A stretch of 64,000 nucleotides of DNA from Varibaculum vaginae (lineage in GTDB: Bacteria; Actinomycetota; Actinomycetes; Actinomycetales; Actinomycetaceae): contig NZ_UWNY01000002.1 in the NCBI RefSeq assembly GCF_900604285.1, positions 345,818 through 409,817 on the forward strand. Direction: 5' to 3'. Shown here in pieces: positions 10,056 to 18,532 of this stretch. Position 1 is the stretch's first letter. Each line of letters opens with the position of its first letter. A program made the position numbers and the translations under genes. The notes under the pieces were generated by a model. It had not been told where the DNA came from. It did not search any database and saw only the letters and a program-made list of their open reading frames with translations.

Positions 10056-10787
10056 ATGAAATTCTTTCCTCCGCGTCGCAAACGCGTCCTTCAGAGTGAT
10101 TCCTCTCAGGAGGGGGCAGGCTTGCGTAATCCTAGTAGACTGGTTGAATCGTTCCCTGCTGTGGCATTTATCCCACAGGATCAGGCGGTTTCACCAGCGG
10201 ATAGATCCGCGGCGTCCAGCGAGGGATCCTCAGAAAAGCTCGGCCCTTATAACGAGGGGGAGTCTCCGGAAGGTAGTGAATTCCTGGATTTGGGAGCCAT
10301 TCGGGTTCCGCTGATTACCGGCTTGCAAATATTCCCGGTTCAAGATGAGCATGAGCATATTTTGGCAATCGAAATAGTGGCGGGAACTGCGCAAATGCAG
10401 CTTTCTGCTTTCGCGATGCAACGCTCGGGAGGACTTTGGGATCAGATTCGCGAAGAGCTGGCGGAACAGCTTAAGTCTCAGGAATATCAGATTTTCCCGC
10501 TACCAGGTCCTTTTGGGGAAGCTATCCTGGCGCGTCCGATTCCAGAAGGGAGATCGGCCGGAGAGGGGGCTTTGCCTCTGCTTTTATGGGGAGTTGAGGG
10601 GCAGCGTTGGCTGTTGCGGGTAATTGTGCGCGGCCTGGCTGCTGAAGATGAAAATAGTCGACAGCAGCTATTGGAAGTGTTGCATGGCCTAGAGGTGGTG
10701 CGTGGGACTGAGGCACGAGTTCCCGGTGAGCTATTGCCAATCGTGCTTCCTCAACAGGTGCGGGAACAACTGGAAGCAGGCGAGTAG
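10056..10787 (+). CDS. DUF3710 domain-containing protein
   Basis: Conserved actinobacterial protein of unknown function, 243 aa. The first 85 residues are variable and Ser/Glu-rich. The DUF3710 core follows, with LDLGAIRVPLI, then strands around EIVAGTAQMQLSAFA and helix WDQIREELAEQL, and the conserved GVEGQRWLLRVIVRG near residue 180. No membrane segment or catalytic motif is evident. It sits between DUF4193 and an OB-fold gene, in the order usual for actinobacteria except that dut is not found here. The stop overlaps the next GTG by one base. Confidence 0.83.
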   Translation: MKFFPPRRKRVLQSDSSQEGAGLRNPSRLVESFPAVAFIPQDQAVSPADRSAASSEGSSEKLGPYNEGESPEGSEFLDLGAIRVPLITGLQIFPVQDEHEHILAIEIVAGTAQMQLSAFAMQRSGGLWDQIREELAEQLKSQEYQIFPLPGPFGEAILARPIPEGRSAGEGALPLLLWGVEGQRWLLRVIVRGLAAEDENSRQQLLEVLHGLEVVRGTEARVPGELLPIVLPQQVREQLEAGE

Positions 10788-11143
10788 TGAATAGCGAGAT
10801 GGCCACCACCGGTGGGCAAGCGAGCAAAGTCATGCCAGCGACAAACGCTAAAGTTCCGGTAGCCTCTAAAGTCTGTGACGTAGCTGAGCGGCAAAAAGCC
10901 TCTCTATATGGGGTTTTACGTTCGGTTACTTTCCCGCCGCGTACCGCGGCGGGTTCTTTCACCGCTACCCTGTTTGACGGTACCGGTTCGATAGAAGTGC
11001 TTTGGCTAGGACGAAAAAGCGTTCCTGGCATTAAAGCCGGAATCCGCTTAGCGGTGCAGGGAATGGTTATTTCTCGTTCCAATGGACTGTGCGTCATTAA
11101 TCCAACTTTCCAGATTGAGCCGGTTATAGCTGATGAACATTAA
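10787..11143 (+). CDS. OB-fold nucleic-acid-binding protein
   Basis: A 118-aa protein with a single OB-fold resembling the RecG-wedge/DUF4388-like proteins that actinobacteria keep beside DUF3710. The core runs from GVLRSVTFPPR through FTATLFDGTGSIEVLWLGRKSVPGI to LAVQGMVISRSNGLCVINP. It probably binds single-stranded nucleic acid, but no experimental role is known to me. The first 25 residues are dispensable-looking. It starts at a GTG overlapping the upstream TAG and ends 11 bp inside the DUF3159 gene, so the three genes are coupled. Confidence 0.8.
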   Translation: MNSEMATTGGQASKVMPATNAKVPVASKVCDVAERQKASLYGVLRSVTFPPRTAAGSFTATLFDGTGSIEVLWLGRKSVPGIKAGIRLAVQGMVISRSNGLCVINPTFQIEPVIADEH

Positions 11144-11870
11144 TCCTTTAGAGGCGGCGGGCGTGGAATCGGATAATTCCAATGATTCCTCTTTACCGGG
11201 CAACAACTCGACAATTGCCTCGGGACAGGTTAGCGGATTGAGGGCACAAATTGGCTCGCAACATTTCTCCATCCGGGAGGCAATTGGCGGGCCTTGGGGG
11301 GCGTTAGAGGCTACCTTGCCCACCATCTTGGTGGTGGTAATCTATCCCCTTACCCAATCCTTGCTTGAGCCGGTGGTGCTGGCACTGACAGCGACCCTGA
11401 TTTTTGGGGTTATTCGCTTGCTACGCCACCAGAGTTTGCGGCAGGTGCTTGCTGGTCTGGCAGGTACCCTGATTAGTGTGTTTTGGGCTTGGCGCAGCGG
11501 GCAAGTCGAAAACTTTTTTGCCTTTGGTTTTTGGATAAACGGGGTTTATTCCGCGGTTTTGTTGCTAACTATCCTGGCTCGCCGGCCTGCAATCGGCTGG
11601 CTGTTAGCCGGAGCGATCGGCAAACTGGATGGTTGGCGTAAGAAAGATGCCAAGAATTTTTATAAACTTTCCAGGATTTGTACCTGGCTGTGGATAGGGC
11701 TTTTTACCCTGCGTCTAGCGGTGGAACTTCCGCTTTACTATGCGAATCTGTTGGTACCCCTAGGGGCGGCACGTCTAATCCTGGGCTTGCCCGCATTCGC
11801 CCTCATAGGCTATTTCAATTGGGTGTTAATGCGCGCTGAGACCAGCCGTCTACGCGTAGAAAATGCCTAA
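11133..11870 (+). CDS. DUF3159 integral membrane protein
   Basis: Actinobacterial DUF3159 protein, 245 aa, function unknown. After about 50 hydrophilic residues the conserved GGPWGALEATLPTI segment leads into five to six predicted transmembrane helices, including LVVVIYPLTQSLLEPVVLAL, VLAGLAGTLISVFWAW, VYSAVLLLTILA and a C-terminal pair ending in GYFNWVLMRAE. It overlaps the OB-fold gene by 11 bp and converges with the TrkA pair 13 bp away. Its position beside K+ regulators and an APC permease is conserved in this phylum and could hint at a membrane transport context, which is inference. Confidence 0.83.
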   Translation: MNINPLEAAGVESDNSNDSSLPGNNSTIASGQVSGLRAQIGSQHFSIREAIGGPWGALEATLPTILVVVIYPLTQSLLEPVVLALTATLIFGVIRLLRHQSLRQVLAGLAGTLISVFWAWRSGQVENFFAFGFWINGVYSAVLLLTILARRPAIGWLLAGAIGKLDGWRKKDAKNFYKLSRICTWLWIGLFTLRLAVELPLYYANLLVPLGAARLILGLPAFALIGYFNWVLMRAETSRLRVENA

Positions 11871-11882
11871 TCTGTGCCCTAG

Positions 11883-12584
11883 CTAGTCTTCTTGCGCGGG
11901 GTCGGTTACTTCTTCGGCAGGGGGAGCAAATAGTGCGCTTATTTGCTCTAAATCTTCCTTAGTTTCGGAACTAAACAGTATCAGCAGTTCGTCAAAGCCT
12001 TGTAGCAGAGTATCTGAGCGCGGAGAAAGTGGACGCGAATCACGCAATACCGCTGCTAGCACCACCGAGGGTGGCAGATTGAGGGCGGAGAGCGGCCTTC
12101 CGGTTAGAGGAGAATCCTCCGGTACTGTCAGGGAATACATATTGGTATCGGAAGTGTGGAAGCGGAATAGATGAACAGGAATCCCTACGGAAACTACTTC
12201 TTCTACCAGGGAAGTCATTACTCTGGGAGTTGACACTGCCACATCAACCCCCCAGGCATCATCAAATAGCCACTCGTTCTTCGCGTTATTAACTCGCGCC
12301 ACCGTTTTCGGTACCCCGAACTCAGTTTTCGCCAGCAGGCAAACTACCAAGTTAACTTTGTCATTGCCGGTAGCGCAGACCACTACGTCAGCTTGGCTAA
12401 TCTCGGCTTTTGAGAGAGTCTCCAAGGAACAGGCATCACCTAACACCCAATCTGCTTGGGGGATCGAGGCTACTTCCATCCGCGCAGAATGGTTATCAAT
12501 CAAGGTCACTTCATAACCATTAGTGACTAGTTCGCGGGCGATGGAGCGCCCCACGGAGCCGGCTCCGGCGATTACGATTCGCAT
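11883..12584 (-). CDS. TrkA-type K+ channel regulatory protein
   Basis: Cytosolic RCK/KTN regulator, 233 aa. The Rossmann nucleotide-binding motif GAGSVGRSIA starts at residue 7, with the acidic strand end LIDNH at about 30-34. A TrkA_C ligand-binding domain follows from about 140. It would gate a potassium transporter in response to NAD(H), ATP or a cyclic dinucleotide. It starts immediately after the stop of the upstream TrkA gene, whose last codons contain AGGAGG as its ribosome binding site. The pair resembles mycobacterial CeoC/CeoB. The acidic tail is variable. Confidence 0.87.
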   Translation of the reverse strand: MRIVIAGAGSVGRSIARELVTNGYEVTLIDNHSARMEVASIPQADWVLGDACSLETLSKAEISQADVVVCATGNDKVNLVVCLLAKTEFGVPKTVARVNNAKNEWLFDDAWGVDVAVSTPRVMTSLVEEVVSVGIPVHLFRFHTSDTNMYSLTVPEDSPLTGRPLSALNLPPSVVLAAVLRDSRPLSPRSDTLLQGFDELLILFSSETKEDLEQISALFAPPAEEVTDPAQED

Positions 12585-13250
12585 TTAAACCTCCTGTTTC
12601 GGGGGGCGTTTAAAAGCCCGTTCGATTTGCGTGGCCCGCTGGGAAGGAACGGTACAAATAAGCTCGTCGCCATCTTGAATTACCAAGGATGAAAGGTTGA
12701 AATAGGGTTCGCCATCGCGCCCAATATAGGCAACCTTAATATCTAGCAGTTTCTGCGTTTTTTGCAGGGACACTCCCACCCAATGCTCACTGGGGATAAT
12801 CCGCAGTACCTTCACTTGGTAAACGGAATCAGAGTAGGCTACCTGGGTATCATCCGGAAGCATCTGGCGCAGCATTTCTGATGCTGTCCAAGATACTGGG
12901 GAAGTAGTGTTGATTCCCAGTTTTCGATAAATTTCGGCGCGGCGAATATCGTAGATTCGGGCTACTACCCGGTCAATCCCAAAGGTTTCCCGGGCTATGC
13001 GTGCCGCCAAGATATTGGTGTTGTCGCCGTTAGAAATAGCCGCAAAAGCATAGGCCTCTTCGATGTTGGCGCGCTCTAATACTTCCCGGTCAAATCCCAT
13101 CCCGGAAACTTTTTGTCCGGTAAAGTTAGCGGGTAATTTTCGGAAGGCCTCGGGATTGGAATCAATAATGGCCACCGAGTGCCCCTGCTCATCTAGGGCT
13201 TGCGCGACTCGGGCGCCTACTCGTCCTGAGCCTAAAACTACGAAGTGCAT
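12585..13250 (-). CDS. TrkA-type K+ channel regulatory protein
   Basis: First gene of a two-gene TrkA operon, 221 aa. It carries the RCK fold with GSGRVGARVAQAL at residues 7-19, the acidic strand end IIDSNPEAF at 29-37, and a C-terminal TrkA_C domain (about 135-215) ending in a GDELICTVPS strand. Two separate single-RCK proteins can form a hetero-ring on a Trk/Ktr-type K+ transporter; no pore subunit is in the window except the distinct APC permease next door. A TACGCT -10 six bases before the ATG suggests a leaderless mRNA. Confidence 0.87.
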   Translation of the reverse strand: MHFVVLGSGRVGARVAQALDEQGHSVAIIDSNPEAFRKLPANFTGQKVSGMGFDREVLERANIEEAYAFAAISNGDNTNILAARIARETFGIDRVVARIYDIRRAEIYRKLGINTTSPVSWTASEMLRQMLPDDTQVAYSDSVYQVKVLRIIPSEHWVGVSLQKTQKLLDIKVAYIGRDGEPYFNLSSLVIQDGDELICTVPSQRATQIERAFKRPPKQEV

Positions 13251-13256
13251 GCAAGT

Positions 13257-13262
13257 AGCGTA
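13257..13262 (-). promoter_or_regulatory. -10 element, leaderless trkA pair
   Basis: On the minus strand TACGCT lies six bases upstream of the ATG at 13250, with ACTTGC between and no ribosome binding site. This matches the leaderless arrangement seen before other native genes here. Confidence 0.55.
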
Positions 13263-13340
13263 AACCTTTTTGCTGCTATTTTCAGCTTACTTTTAGCTTT
13301 GAAACTATCGATTTTAGCTAGATAGTGGGATGATCGGGAT

Positions 13341-15509
13341 GTGAAGGACGTGAAAGATCGCTTTGAGACCCCAGTTATTCGCGAACGTCATCGCTCGCGA
13401 ACCGGGTTGCCGAAACGCTATGCGCTGCCGGTTTTTGCCTCCAATGCGCTTTCTTCGGTTTCCTATGCTCCCGACCAAATCCTCTTGACTTTAGGGCTGG
13501 GAGGTATCGTTGCCTCCGGGATTTCCCTATGGGTGGGTGTAGCAGTTTTTGCGGTCATGACGGTGATAATTATTTCCTATCGTCAGGTGGTGCTGGCCTA
13601 TCCTCGGGGAGGCGGAGACTATGAGGTAGCACGGCAAAACTTAGGGCAAGCTGCGTCGCTGGTGACCGTGAGTGCCCTGCTTGTTGATTATTCGTTAACT
13701 ATCGCGGTGTCTACTTCGGTGTGTGCTAGCTATGTGGCAGCACTGTTCCCCGCACTGAGCCTTCATCAGGTGTGGGTGTCGTTAGTGGTAATCGCAGTAT
13801 TGACCTTGTTGAACCTGTCAGGATTGCGCGAGTCGGCACAGCTATTTGCTATTCCCGCCTACCTTTTCATGGCCGTAATTGCCGTCCTGGCTATTTTTGG
13901 CTTTGTCCAAGAAGCGCTCGGTTCCTTGGGGCAAGCGGACACTGCAGCTATGCAACTTTTACCCGCAGAGCCATATGAAGTTGGAATTACGGGTCTGGGG
14001 GGATTTTTACTGCTCTTGCGGGCGTTCTCGGGAGGGTGCGTAGCTTTGAGCGGGGTAGAAGGAATCAGTAACGGGGTACCTGCTTTTATGAAGCCACGTC
14101 CCAAAAATGCTCGAATAACGCTTGCTTTATTTGCAGTAATTAGCGCGGTAATGATGCTTTCAGTGCTACACCTGGCGAAAGTAACTGGGGTAAAAATTCC
14201 CGCTTTTGATTATCAATTATTGTCCGGTGATCGCTCACTGGCTGCCTATGAGGTTCCCCCGGTAATCGCGCAAATTGCACATACGGTATTCGCGGCTTAT
14301 CCTTTCATGGCCTATCTGGTGACTGCAGTAACTGCTGTTATCCTAGTATTTGCTGCTCATAGTGCTTTTAACTGGTTCTCACAATTGACTCAGGTGCTTT
14401 CTCGGGACGGGTTCTTACCACCGCAGATTTATCGGCGTTCCGATAGGCGTTCTTTATCGCCAGTTATTTGCATTCCGGCATTGATAGCGGCAATCTTGAT
14501 TACTTTGACGGGAGCAGAATCTCCTCGGCTAATCCAGATGTATATCGTAGGGGTTTTCATTTCTTTAACCCTGTCTCAAGCGGGCATGCTGCGATATTGG
14601 AACACGAAACTGCGGATGCACACTTTTAAAACCAATCGGAAAATATTACGACGACGGTGGGTAGTCAATGCGATTGGTTTTATCTTTACCGCTACTGTAC
14701 TGGTAGTGGTGACCGTTTCTCGGATTACGCAAGGCACGTGGGCTGCCTTGGTAATGATGATAGTAATGTTTGGATTGCTGCGAGCAATTGGGAAATACTA
14801 TAGAGCCACTGCCTCGCAGACCCGGGTAAGTGATTTTGCAACTGAACGCTTCCTGCCCTCTCGGGTGCAGAGCCTAGTGTTGGTATCGAGCCTGGACAAA
14901 CCTACTATGCGAGCCATTGCCTATGCGCGTGCCTGTCACCCGGCCTCGCTATCGCTAGTACATATAGAGATTGAACCTGATGACTTCGAACGTTTAAAGC
15001 AAAGTTGGATAAAGAGCGGGGTGGAAGTGCCGTTGACGGTTTTAGCTTCACCTTTCCGCGATATTACCGGGCCTTTGATTCAGCATGTGCGGTCGGTGCG
15101 TCATCGCTCGCCCCGGGATCTAGTAATAGTTTATATTCCCTGCTATTTGGCTAAACATCCGTGGCAAAAATTCTTGCATAACCGTTCTGTTTACCGCATT
15201 CGTCGCCAGTTGCGAGAGCTACCAGGGGTGTTGGTGGTACTGGTGCCGTGGAATTTCTCTCATAGCCAGGCGCGTGCTGATCGTCTGGCGGGGATAGAAC
15301 CGCTGCGCCCTCCCGAAGAATATCGCAGTTCAAATCAGATTTTCAGAGGAAGATCTCAAGATATAACGCGAGGTGCTTTTATAGGTGAAGATGCTCATCT
15401 TCCCTGGTTTGATAACGTCCATGGTGGCTGGGGGATTGACCCGCCCTCGTTAGGGGAGAAAACTCAAAGTAAAGAAGAGATTCAACCCGATTTTTCCTCT
15501 GATTTTTAA
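13341..15509 (+). CDS. APC superfamily permease with C-terminal soluble domain
   Basis: Amino acid-polyamine-organocation type transporter, 722 aa. About twelve hydrophobic segments lie between residues 25 and 490; the first carries FASNALSSVSYAPDQILL, typical of this actinobacterial subfamily, and YPRGGGDYEVAR follows helix 2. From about 520 to 640 a soluble UspA-like region appears. Substrate may be amino acids or potassium (KUP-like proteins share this layout); the divergent TrkA pair makes K+ plausible but unproven. The start is GTG, with a weak GATGAT -10 at 13329-13334, again six bases upstream. No ribosome binding site is present. Confidence 0.83.
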   Translation: MKDVKDRFETPVIRERHRSRTGLPKRYALPVFASNALSSVSYAPDQILLTLGLGGIVASGISLWVGVAVFAVMTVIIISYRQVVLAYPRGGGDYEVARQNLGQAASLVTVSALLVDYSLTIAVSTSVCASYVAALFPALSLHQVWVSLVVIAVLTLLNLSGLRESAQLFAIPAYLFMAVIAVLAIFGFVQEALGSLGQADTAAMQLLPAEPYEVGITGLGGFLLLLRAFSGGCVALSGVEGISNGVPAFMKPRPKNARITLALFAVISAVMMLSVLHLAKVTGVKIPAFDYQLLSGDRSLAAYEVPPVIAQIAHTVFAAYPFMAYLVTAVTAVILVFAAHSAFNWFSQLTQVLSRDGFLPPQIYRRSDRRSLSPVICIPALIAAILITLTGAESPRLIQMYIVGVFISLTLSQAGMLRYWNTKLRMHTFKTNRKILRRRWVVNAIGFIFTATVLVVVTVSRITQGTWAALVMMIVMFGLLRAIGKYYRATASQTRVSDFATERFLPSRVQSLVLVSSLDKPTMRAIAYARACHPASLSLVHIEIEPDDFERLKQSWIKSGVEVPLTVLASPFRDITGPLIQHVRSVRHRSPRDLVIVYIPCYLAKHPWQKFLHNRSVYRIRRQLRELPGVLVVLVPWNFSHSQARADRLAGIEPLRPPEEYRSSNQIFRGRSQDITRGAFIGEDAHLPWFDNVHGGWGIDPPSLGEKTQSKEEIQPDFSSDF

Positions 15510-15526
15510 ATATCGAGAAGTAATTG

Positions 15527-16996
15527 ATGAGCGAAGTTTTATTGAAACTATTGCGTCCCGTCCACGGCGGTTACTGTCTGGCACATCGGGATGGTCAAAC
15601 CTATATGGTGCGTTTCGGGCTGCCGGGGGAACAGGTAAAAGCCGTCCCGGTTGCTAAAAAAGGCAAAGTTATTTTTGCCGAAGTCAGCGAAGTTCTTCAG
15701 GCTTCTGAGCAACGGCAAGTACCGGTGTGGGCTCTGGGTGGCCCGGCAGGAACTGGCGGGGCAGATCTTTGCCACGTGAAGCTGGCGTTCCAACGCACCT
15801 GGAAAGCGCAGGTGTTGGCGGATTGTCTGCGGCGCCTGGGAGGAGAGGACGTTTACGCGCAAGCGTTGACTGCTAGTGGGGGCGAGCTGCGCTGTGAGGG
15901 TGTAAACGCTGCGCACGCGGGCACGGGTCATCGGTGCAGAGATTCAGCTACAGGTGCCACCTGCGGTGAGGGTACGGATAACGCTAGCAGCGACGATGGT
16001 TTAGGTTACCGTTTGCGCGCTGATTTTGAGATTAGTACTGCCAAGCATCTGGCGATGACTAAGTTCCGCGGGGAAGAACTGGTAGAGATTACTAGTTTTC
16101 CCCTGGCGGATCCGATGATTAGTGACTCGTCTTTATTTAGCAACCCCGACAGCTGGAGCAAAGTTTTAAAGCCGGGAGGGCGGATTCGTACTTGGGCGAG
16201 CGCTGATGGGCTGCGGGTATGGAATGGGCACGCCCTCTTTGACGAATCGGCTCATCCGGTCGCAGAAAGGAATGTGCGTTTAACGGTTCCCGGTTTCGGA
16301 GACTACCTGGTGGCTCCGAGTGGTTTCTGGCAGGCGCATCGCCAAGCGGCACAGGTTTTGTGTGAGCAGGTAATAGCAGCAGCTACTAGTGCCCGCGTAA
16401 TGAATAGAGACGCACTTTCGCCTTCAGGTAAGGGCGTAAGAAATGGTGGATCCGGTGAGTTTGTCGATAGCAACGAGGCGAGCGGGAGTATCAAGACTAT
16501 CGGGAGTAATGACCGTCTGCTGATACCAGGTAACCGGCGCTGGGAAGAAATCCTGGAACTGTACTCAGGTGCCGGGCTGTTTTCGCGTCCTCTAGCCAAG
16601 ATTTTGGACAGGGGAGGACGGCTATCTACTTTGGAGGGGTCGAAGCCGGCAGTAAAAATGGCGCGCAAGAATCTTTCTGGAGCGCCTGGGCACCTGCAGA
16701 TCCACGCTGGGCGGGTAGATGCCCGGGCGCTCGCGGATTATGCCGACAAGATGAAGGCACCACCCCTAGTGGTAATGGATCCTCCACGCAGCGGCGCGGG
16801 ACAAAAAGTGATGGCAGCGCTGGCAAGCCTAGAGCCAGAGCGGATTATTTACGTCGCCTGCGATCCGGCAGCCCTAGCCCGCGACCTAAAAGTTGCCGTA
16901 TCCCACGGCTACCAGATTGCGTCCTTACAGGCCTACGACCTCTTCCCCCACACCCACCACGTCGAGTGTGTTGTATTGATGTCAAAAGTGGATTAG
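15527..16996 (+). CDS. RumA/TrmA-like RNA (uracil-5-)-methyltransferase with TRAM domain
   Basis: SAM-dependent RNA uridine C5-methyltransferase, 489 aa. The N-terminal TRAM-like RNA-binding segment (about 1-60) is followed by the catalytic fold: SAM loop ELYSGAGLFS near residue 345, MDPPRSGAG near 419-427 and the catalytic cysteine in VACDPAAL near 445, closing with HTHHVECVVLM. Two poorly conserved inserts (about 120-160 and 285-335, Ser/Gly-rich) lengthen the protein. The ATG at 15527 is chosen over the TTG three bases earlier because GAGAAG sits six bases before it. Its 3' end is duplicated 1,576 bp downstream and is the left edge of the accessory island. Confidence 0.87.
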   Translation: MSEVLLKLLRPVHGGYCLAHRDGQTYMVRFGLPGEQVKAVPVAKKGKVIFAEVSEVLQASEQRQVPVWALGGPAGTGGADLCHVKLAFQRTWKAQVLADCLRRLGGEDVYAQALTASGGELRCEGVNAAHAGTGHRCRDSATGATCGEGTDNASSDDGLGYRLRADFEISTAKHLAMTKFRGEELVEITSFPLADPMISDSSLFSNPDSWSKVLKPGGRIRTWASADGLRVWNGHALFDESAHPVAERNVRLTVPGFGDYLVAPSGFWQAHRQAAQVLCEQVIAAATSARVMNRDALSPSGKGVRNGGSGEFVDSNEASGSIKTIGSNDRLLIPGNRRWEEILELYSGAGLFSRPLAKILDRGGRLSTLEGSKPAVKMARKNLSGAPGHLQIHAGRVDARALADYADKMKAPPLVVMDPPRSGAGQKVMAALASLEPERIIYVACDPAALARDLKVAVSHGYQIASLQAYDLFPHTHHVECVVLMSKVD

Positions 16997-17058
16997 CAGC
17001 TGTTGTTGCGCGCTTGGATCCTTGCGCTTGTCGATTCTGATATGCGCTTGGCAACAAA
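16957..17058 (+). repeat. att-like direct repeat, copy A (3' end of methyltransferase gene)
   Basis: Roughly 100-bp sequence covering the last 40 bases of the RumA-like gene and 60 bases beyond. It begins CCACGTCGAG and recurs at 18533-18634. The stretch 16996-17058 is identical to 18572-18634 over 63 bases. The upstream part, 16967-16995, differs at about nine positions. The codons here, for HVECVV, correspond to the rum/rumA 3'-end site into which streptococcal ICEs and phages are known to integrate. Confidence 0.75.
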
Positions 17059-17316
17059 TGCGTTGTTACAGGCGTTTTAGGGTTCTCTCCATTCCAGATT
17101 GATTACAATAAACTAGATCAATATATTTACGAGAAAGCTTGGAATAAGGTGGCGGATTTGCTAAAGAAATACGCCGAGAAAGAGTTTAAGAAAAAAGCAG
17201 GAGATGTTGTTCTGAAGCAGATTATCAAATCTACTCCTGCGGGTTTTGCAGCTTGGCTAGGCGTCTACGTGGTCGGATGCGCAGCTAAAGAAGCTTGGCA
17301 CTGGTGGAGAGGTTAA
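17041..17316 (+). pseudogene. Small ORF fragment, amphipathic peptide
   Basis: An open frame from after the TGA at 17038-17040 to the TAA at 17314-17316. The coding-looking part starts near 17098 and reads as a Lys/Glu-rich amphipathic helix (KVADLLKKYAEKEFKKK), then a hydrophobic segment (STPAGFAAWLGVYVVGC), then a Trp-rich end WHWWRG. No ATG exists in frame; GTG at 17149 is the first possible start. The upstream part coincides with repeat copy A, so the original 5' end was probably lost at the junction. Its size and shape recall class II bacteriocin precursors, a weak inference. It lies five bases before the next small ORF. Confidence 0.35.
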
Positions 17317-17321
17317 GGATA

Positions 17322-17501
17322 ATGGACAAGGTCGTTCGTTTTTGCCGTGAAGTGGCGATATTCGGCTTGACGGTTGCCTTAATCGCGATGCTGATTGCCT
17401 TAATATGGGATGGCACACTTGCTATTAGAATTGGTTTTACCTCTTTTGTTGTTGGTGTCACAGTGATCTCGCTTAAGACTGTCCTTCGAAAGACTGATTG
17501 A
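17322..17501 (+). CDS. Small two-helix membrane protein
   Basis: A 59-aa protein with two hydrophobic helices, IFGLTVALIAMLIALIW (about 12-28) and IGFTSFVVGVTVISL (about 37-51), and a basic end VLRKTD. The ATG at 17322 is preceded by AAGGA, which overlaps the end of the preceding small ORF. A TTG at 17295 would add nine residues but lacks a ribosome binding site. No family is recognised. Such proteins next to an amphipathic peptide ORF can act as immunity partners or holin-like proteins, but nothing here proves it. The 178 bases between it and the transposase remnant show no gene. Confidence 0.45.
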   Translation: MDKVVRFCREVAIFGLTVALIAMLIALIWDGTLAIRIGFTSFVVGVTVISLKTVLRKTD

Positions 17502-17679
17502 ATTTTGTTTGGTTCAAGTCAATAGTTGAATATCTCACGTTGGGTGGCTATTACTGATCTCTGTCAGTAACAGTCACTTCTTTTTATGAATCTTAAAGTC
17601 AGGCTCAATGTCCGTCCTGTTTAGCCGGTGATTAGTTAGGGTAATCGGCCAAAAAGTGTGTCTATTGGTCGGCGTGTCG

Positions 17680-18528
17680 TTAACGCATAGTCCCTTTTCT
17701 GATTGAAATATCTGGATGATAGTCAGCTTTATATAAGTCAAATTCAGTGTCTAAATGAGCTGGTCCAATTGGATTATCATCAATAATAATTTTTTTAGTT
17801 TTTGGTTTAAAACATTCAGAAGTTATAAATTGTTTAGAATTTGAAGGATTTTCACTATTGAAGTAACACCACCATTCTATAGCTCTACGCATGTGATCTT
17901 CAGATAATCCTTTATGAACACTTACCAATTTCTTTATCTGTGAATTTATGCAACCTTCTAAAGTATTCGTAGTACTAGGAATAGGAACACTCGTTTTCTC
18001 TAATAGTAAAGGATCAAGAAAAGTAAACAGAGTACCATTTTTAACTTGTCTAGCAAGCAGATTATAAGCTTTTCTTGCAGTCTGATGTGTATACCACCAT
18101 TGTTGATTACTTCTTACCCAAGAAGGAATATTTTCTTCAGAAACATTCCTACGGAACGTTTTTTGGTTAAGCCGATCTTTCCACTGGTTATAAGATTTCT
18201 GTAGTAAATTAACCCATAAATCAGATTCTTTCAACGTTCTGATTTTGACTAACTTTTTAGCTAAACCCCACAAAGCCTTATGTGATTGCAGCCTAGGTTT
18301 GCTTGTAGTTAATACGCGTATATTACGTTTAATATGTACTAAACAGCGTTGTACTCGAGTCTCTGGCCAAACTTGTTTAATAGCGCTCAACGCGCCAGCG
18401 TTCCCGTCAGTAATAACAACAGTAGGAGGTAATAAATTATTAAGTAAACTCTTATATGTTTCAGTATTTTCTCTATTGCACCATTGCAAAGCAATAACTT
18501 TACCCTTGCTTACAGCGGTTAATAAACA
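17680..18528 (-). pseudogene. 5'-truncated MULE/IS256-type transposase (IS1249-like)
   Basis: Remnant of a DDE transposase of the MULE/IS256 group. Visible motifs are VITDGNAGALSAI (second Asp), RCLVHIKRN (the C-x2-H motif) and TNTLEGCINSQIKKL followed by HKGLSEDHMRRAIEWW (Glu region). The reading frame can be followed upstream through LTAVSKGKVIALQWC to 18528, where a stop and repeat copy B begin; about 100 N-terminal residues with the first catalytic Asp are missing. It cannot be active. Codon use is strongly AT-rich, unlike the flanking chromosome. Terminal inverted repeats were not resolved. Confidence 0.8.
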
Positions 18529-18532
18529 CTAC

